Shown in pieces: positions 32,306 through 32,916 of a DNA stretch of 32,916 nucleotides. Positions within the stretch are counted from its first letter, which is position 1; every line of letters begins with the position of its first letter. The stretch is taken from contig CAIJIZ010000266.1 in assembly GCA_903820735.1 (NCBI GenBank), positions 1 through 32,916 on the forward strand, in the 5' to 3' direction. Origin of the DNA: an uncultured Pirellula sp. Its GTDB lineage: Bacteria > Planctomycetota > Planctomycetia > Pirellulales > Pirellulaceae. The translations under genes and the position numbers were made by a program. The notes under the pieces were generated by a model that did not search any database, was not told the origin of the DNA, and saw only the letters and a list, made by a program, of their open reading frames with translations.

Positions 32306-32660
32306 TCTGGGTCCGGTTTCCTGCTCGGGGAATCTGTGCAGTTTCGGCGCGTCGAGTCTTACGGGGAATGCGGGTTCCACCACCAGTTTCGACGACGCGG
32401 TATGCATCGGATGATCCGGTTCTCCCGCATGATTACGAAGTCTGGTGGATAAACAGTTCCCCTACACAGAGAAGTTTTCCGGAACGGCGCAAGTTACCCA
32501 GCTTGAACCAAGCCTCGGGTTGCTAGCATTCCTCCACGGGTAAGCGAAAGCGGATCCAGAACGGTCGCACAATTGGGATTGATAGCGTTTGGGGTGGATA
32601 ATGGTTCCGTTCATGCTGAGCGGCGTGGTATTCGAACTCGCATCTTCCGGGCGACGCTGT
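32306..32660. other. Promoter side of the htrA-like gene, no further gene seen
   Basis: Besides the leader of the protease gene this stretch holds CTTGNNNCAAG-type palindromes (AGCTTGAACCAAGC near 32500), one TTGCTAGCATT copy at about 32520 related to the tandem repeat further right, and most of the tRNA-like sequence. No ORF of note is present on either strand. Confidence 0.5.
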
Positions 32661-32693
32661 AGATCGCTAGCATTTCTACCACCCTCACCACGC
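32622..32693 (-). other. tRNA-like sequence, probably degenerate
   Basis: On the minus strand the 72 bases begin GGCGTGG and end CCACGCC, a perfect 7-bp acceptor-like pair. A D-loop-like GGTGGTAGA follows the first arm. GCGAT/GTCGC gives a 5-bp anticodon-like stem with the 7-base loop CTACAGC (U33 present, anticodon position ACA). GAGTTCGAAT gives a T-loop match, but the 3' half of the T-stem is missing. It is most likely a tRNA fossil or mimic rather than a working tRNA. Confidence 0.4.
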
Positions 32694-32916
32694 CATTTGC
32701 TAGCATTTAAAACGCCGCCGAACTGGGGACAGTCCCTGAACCGCGAGTTACGAGCAGCTAGTTGCTAGCATTCCCACCACACTCACTACGCCATTTGCTA
32801 GCATTTAAAACGCCGCCGAACTGGGGACAGTCCCTGAACCGCGAGCCACGAGCGACTAGTTGCTAGCATTCCCACCACACTCACTACGCCATTTGCTAGC
32901 ATTTAAAACGCCGCCG
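32661..32916. repeat. 98-bp tandem repeat, about 2.6 copies, running off the window
   Basis: CCATTTGCTAGCATTTAAAACGCCGCCG recurs at 32693, 32791 and 32889, exactly 98 bp apart. Each unit also has TTGCTAGCATT followed by CCACC, CGCCGAACTGGGGACAGTCCCTGAACCG-type sequence, and a variable TTACGAGCAGCT/CCACGAGCGACT stretch. TGCTAGCA is an 8-bp palindrome and occurs in full once or twice per unit, and GGGACAGTCCC is a hairpin-forming near-palindrome. The array continues beyond the right edge. Confidence 0.93.

Noticed and set aside
32661-32916. CRISPR array or integron-like attC series
   Set aside because: The whole 98-bp unit is repeated, including the parts that would be spacers, and no cas or integrase gene is near.

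Overview
The window looks like chromosomal DNA from a planctomycete, most probably a Pirellulaceae/Rhodopirellula-like lineage. This is judged by eye from gene content and style, not from a database search. The supporting signs are a secreted sulfatase, a YkoQ-like membrane metallophosphatase, a eukaryote-type UDP-sugar pyrophosphorylase, an EboD-like sugar-phosphate cyclase, a Cys-rich PSP1 protein, loosely packed operons, weak Shine-Dalgarno sequences, and many GTG/TTG starts. I see no insertion sequence, integrase, phage gene or CRISPR array.

Layout. 1-93 is the lysine/arginine-rich end of a plus-strand gene, followed by an 11-copy 17-bp tandem array (103-289). A four-gene minus-strand operon (4485 to 356) encodes an ATP-grasp ligase, an SsuD-like flavin monooxygenase, a 3-dehydroquinate-synthase-like cyclase and a PSP1 protein. 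It is divergent from a plus-strand pair (4573-6318) made of an alpha/beta-hydrolase-fold protein that appears to lack its nucleophile and an unknown protein. A large membrane-anchored coiled-coil protein (8406-6589, minus) is divergent from the sulfatase gene (9041-10987, plus).

A long minus-strand block follows: FKBP isomerase, UDP-sugar pyrophosphorylase, mannose-1-phosphate guanylyltransferase, a PAS-GAF-REC signalling protein, a metallophosphatase and RNase III. RNase III ends on the same CTAG as the sulfatase. A zinc alcohol dehydrogenase (18801-19832, plus) is convergent with hemX-like/hemA. Upstream of these on the minus strand are an extremely acidic protein gene with its own terminator, and scpB. 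A plus-strand run (23619-30662) carries a small unknown protein, DUF1015, argC, an unknown membrane protein, recA and a Tgl-like transglutaminase. The end of the window has tRNA-Gln(UUG) with a strong terminator, an HtrA/DegQ-type protease, and a 98-bp tandem repeat mixed with a tRNA-like sequence.

Functional themes are housekeeping (recA, rnc, hemA, argC, scpB, tRNA-Gln), sugar-nucleotide supply for surface polysaccharide (manC, UDP-sugar pyrophosphorylase), envelope proteostasis (FKBP, HtrA) and sulfated-glycan use (sulfatase). The best candidates for undescribed biology are the ATP-grasp/monooxygenase/cyclase operon, the Tgl-like transglutaminase with its long extra termini, the poly-Asp/Glu protein, and the repeat and tRNA-like region at the right edge.
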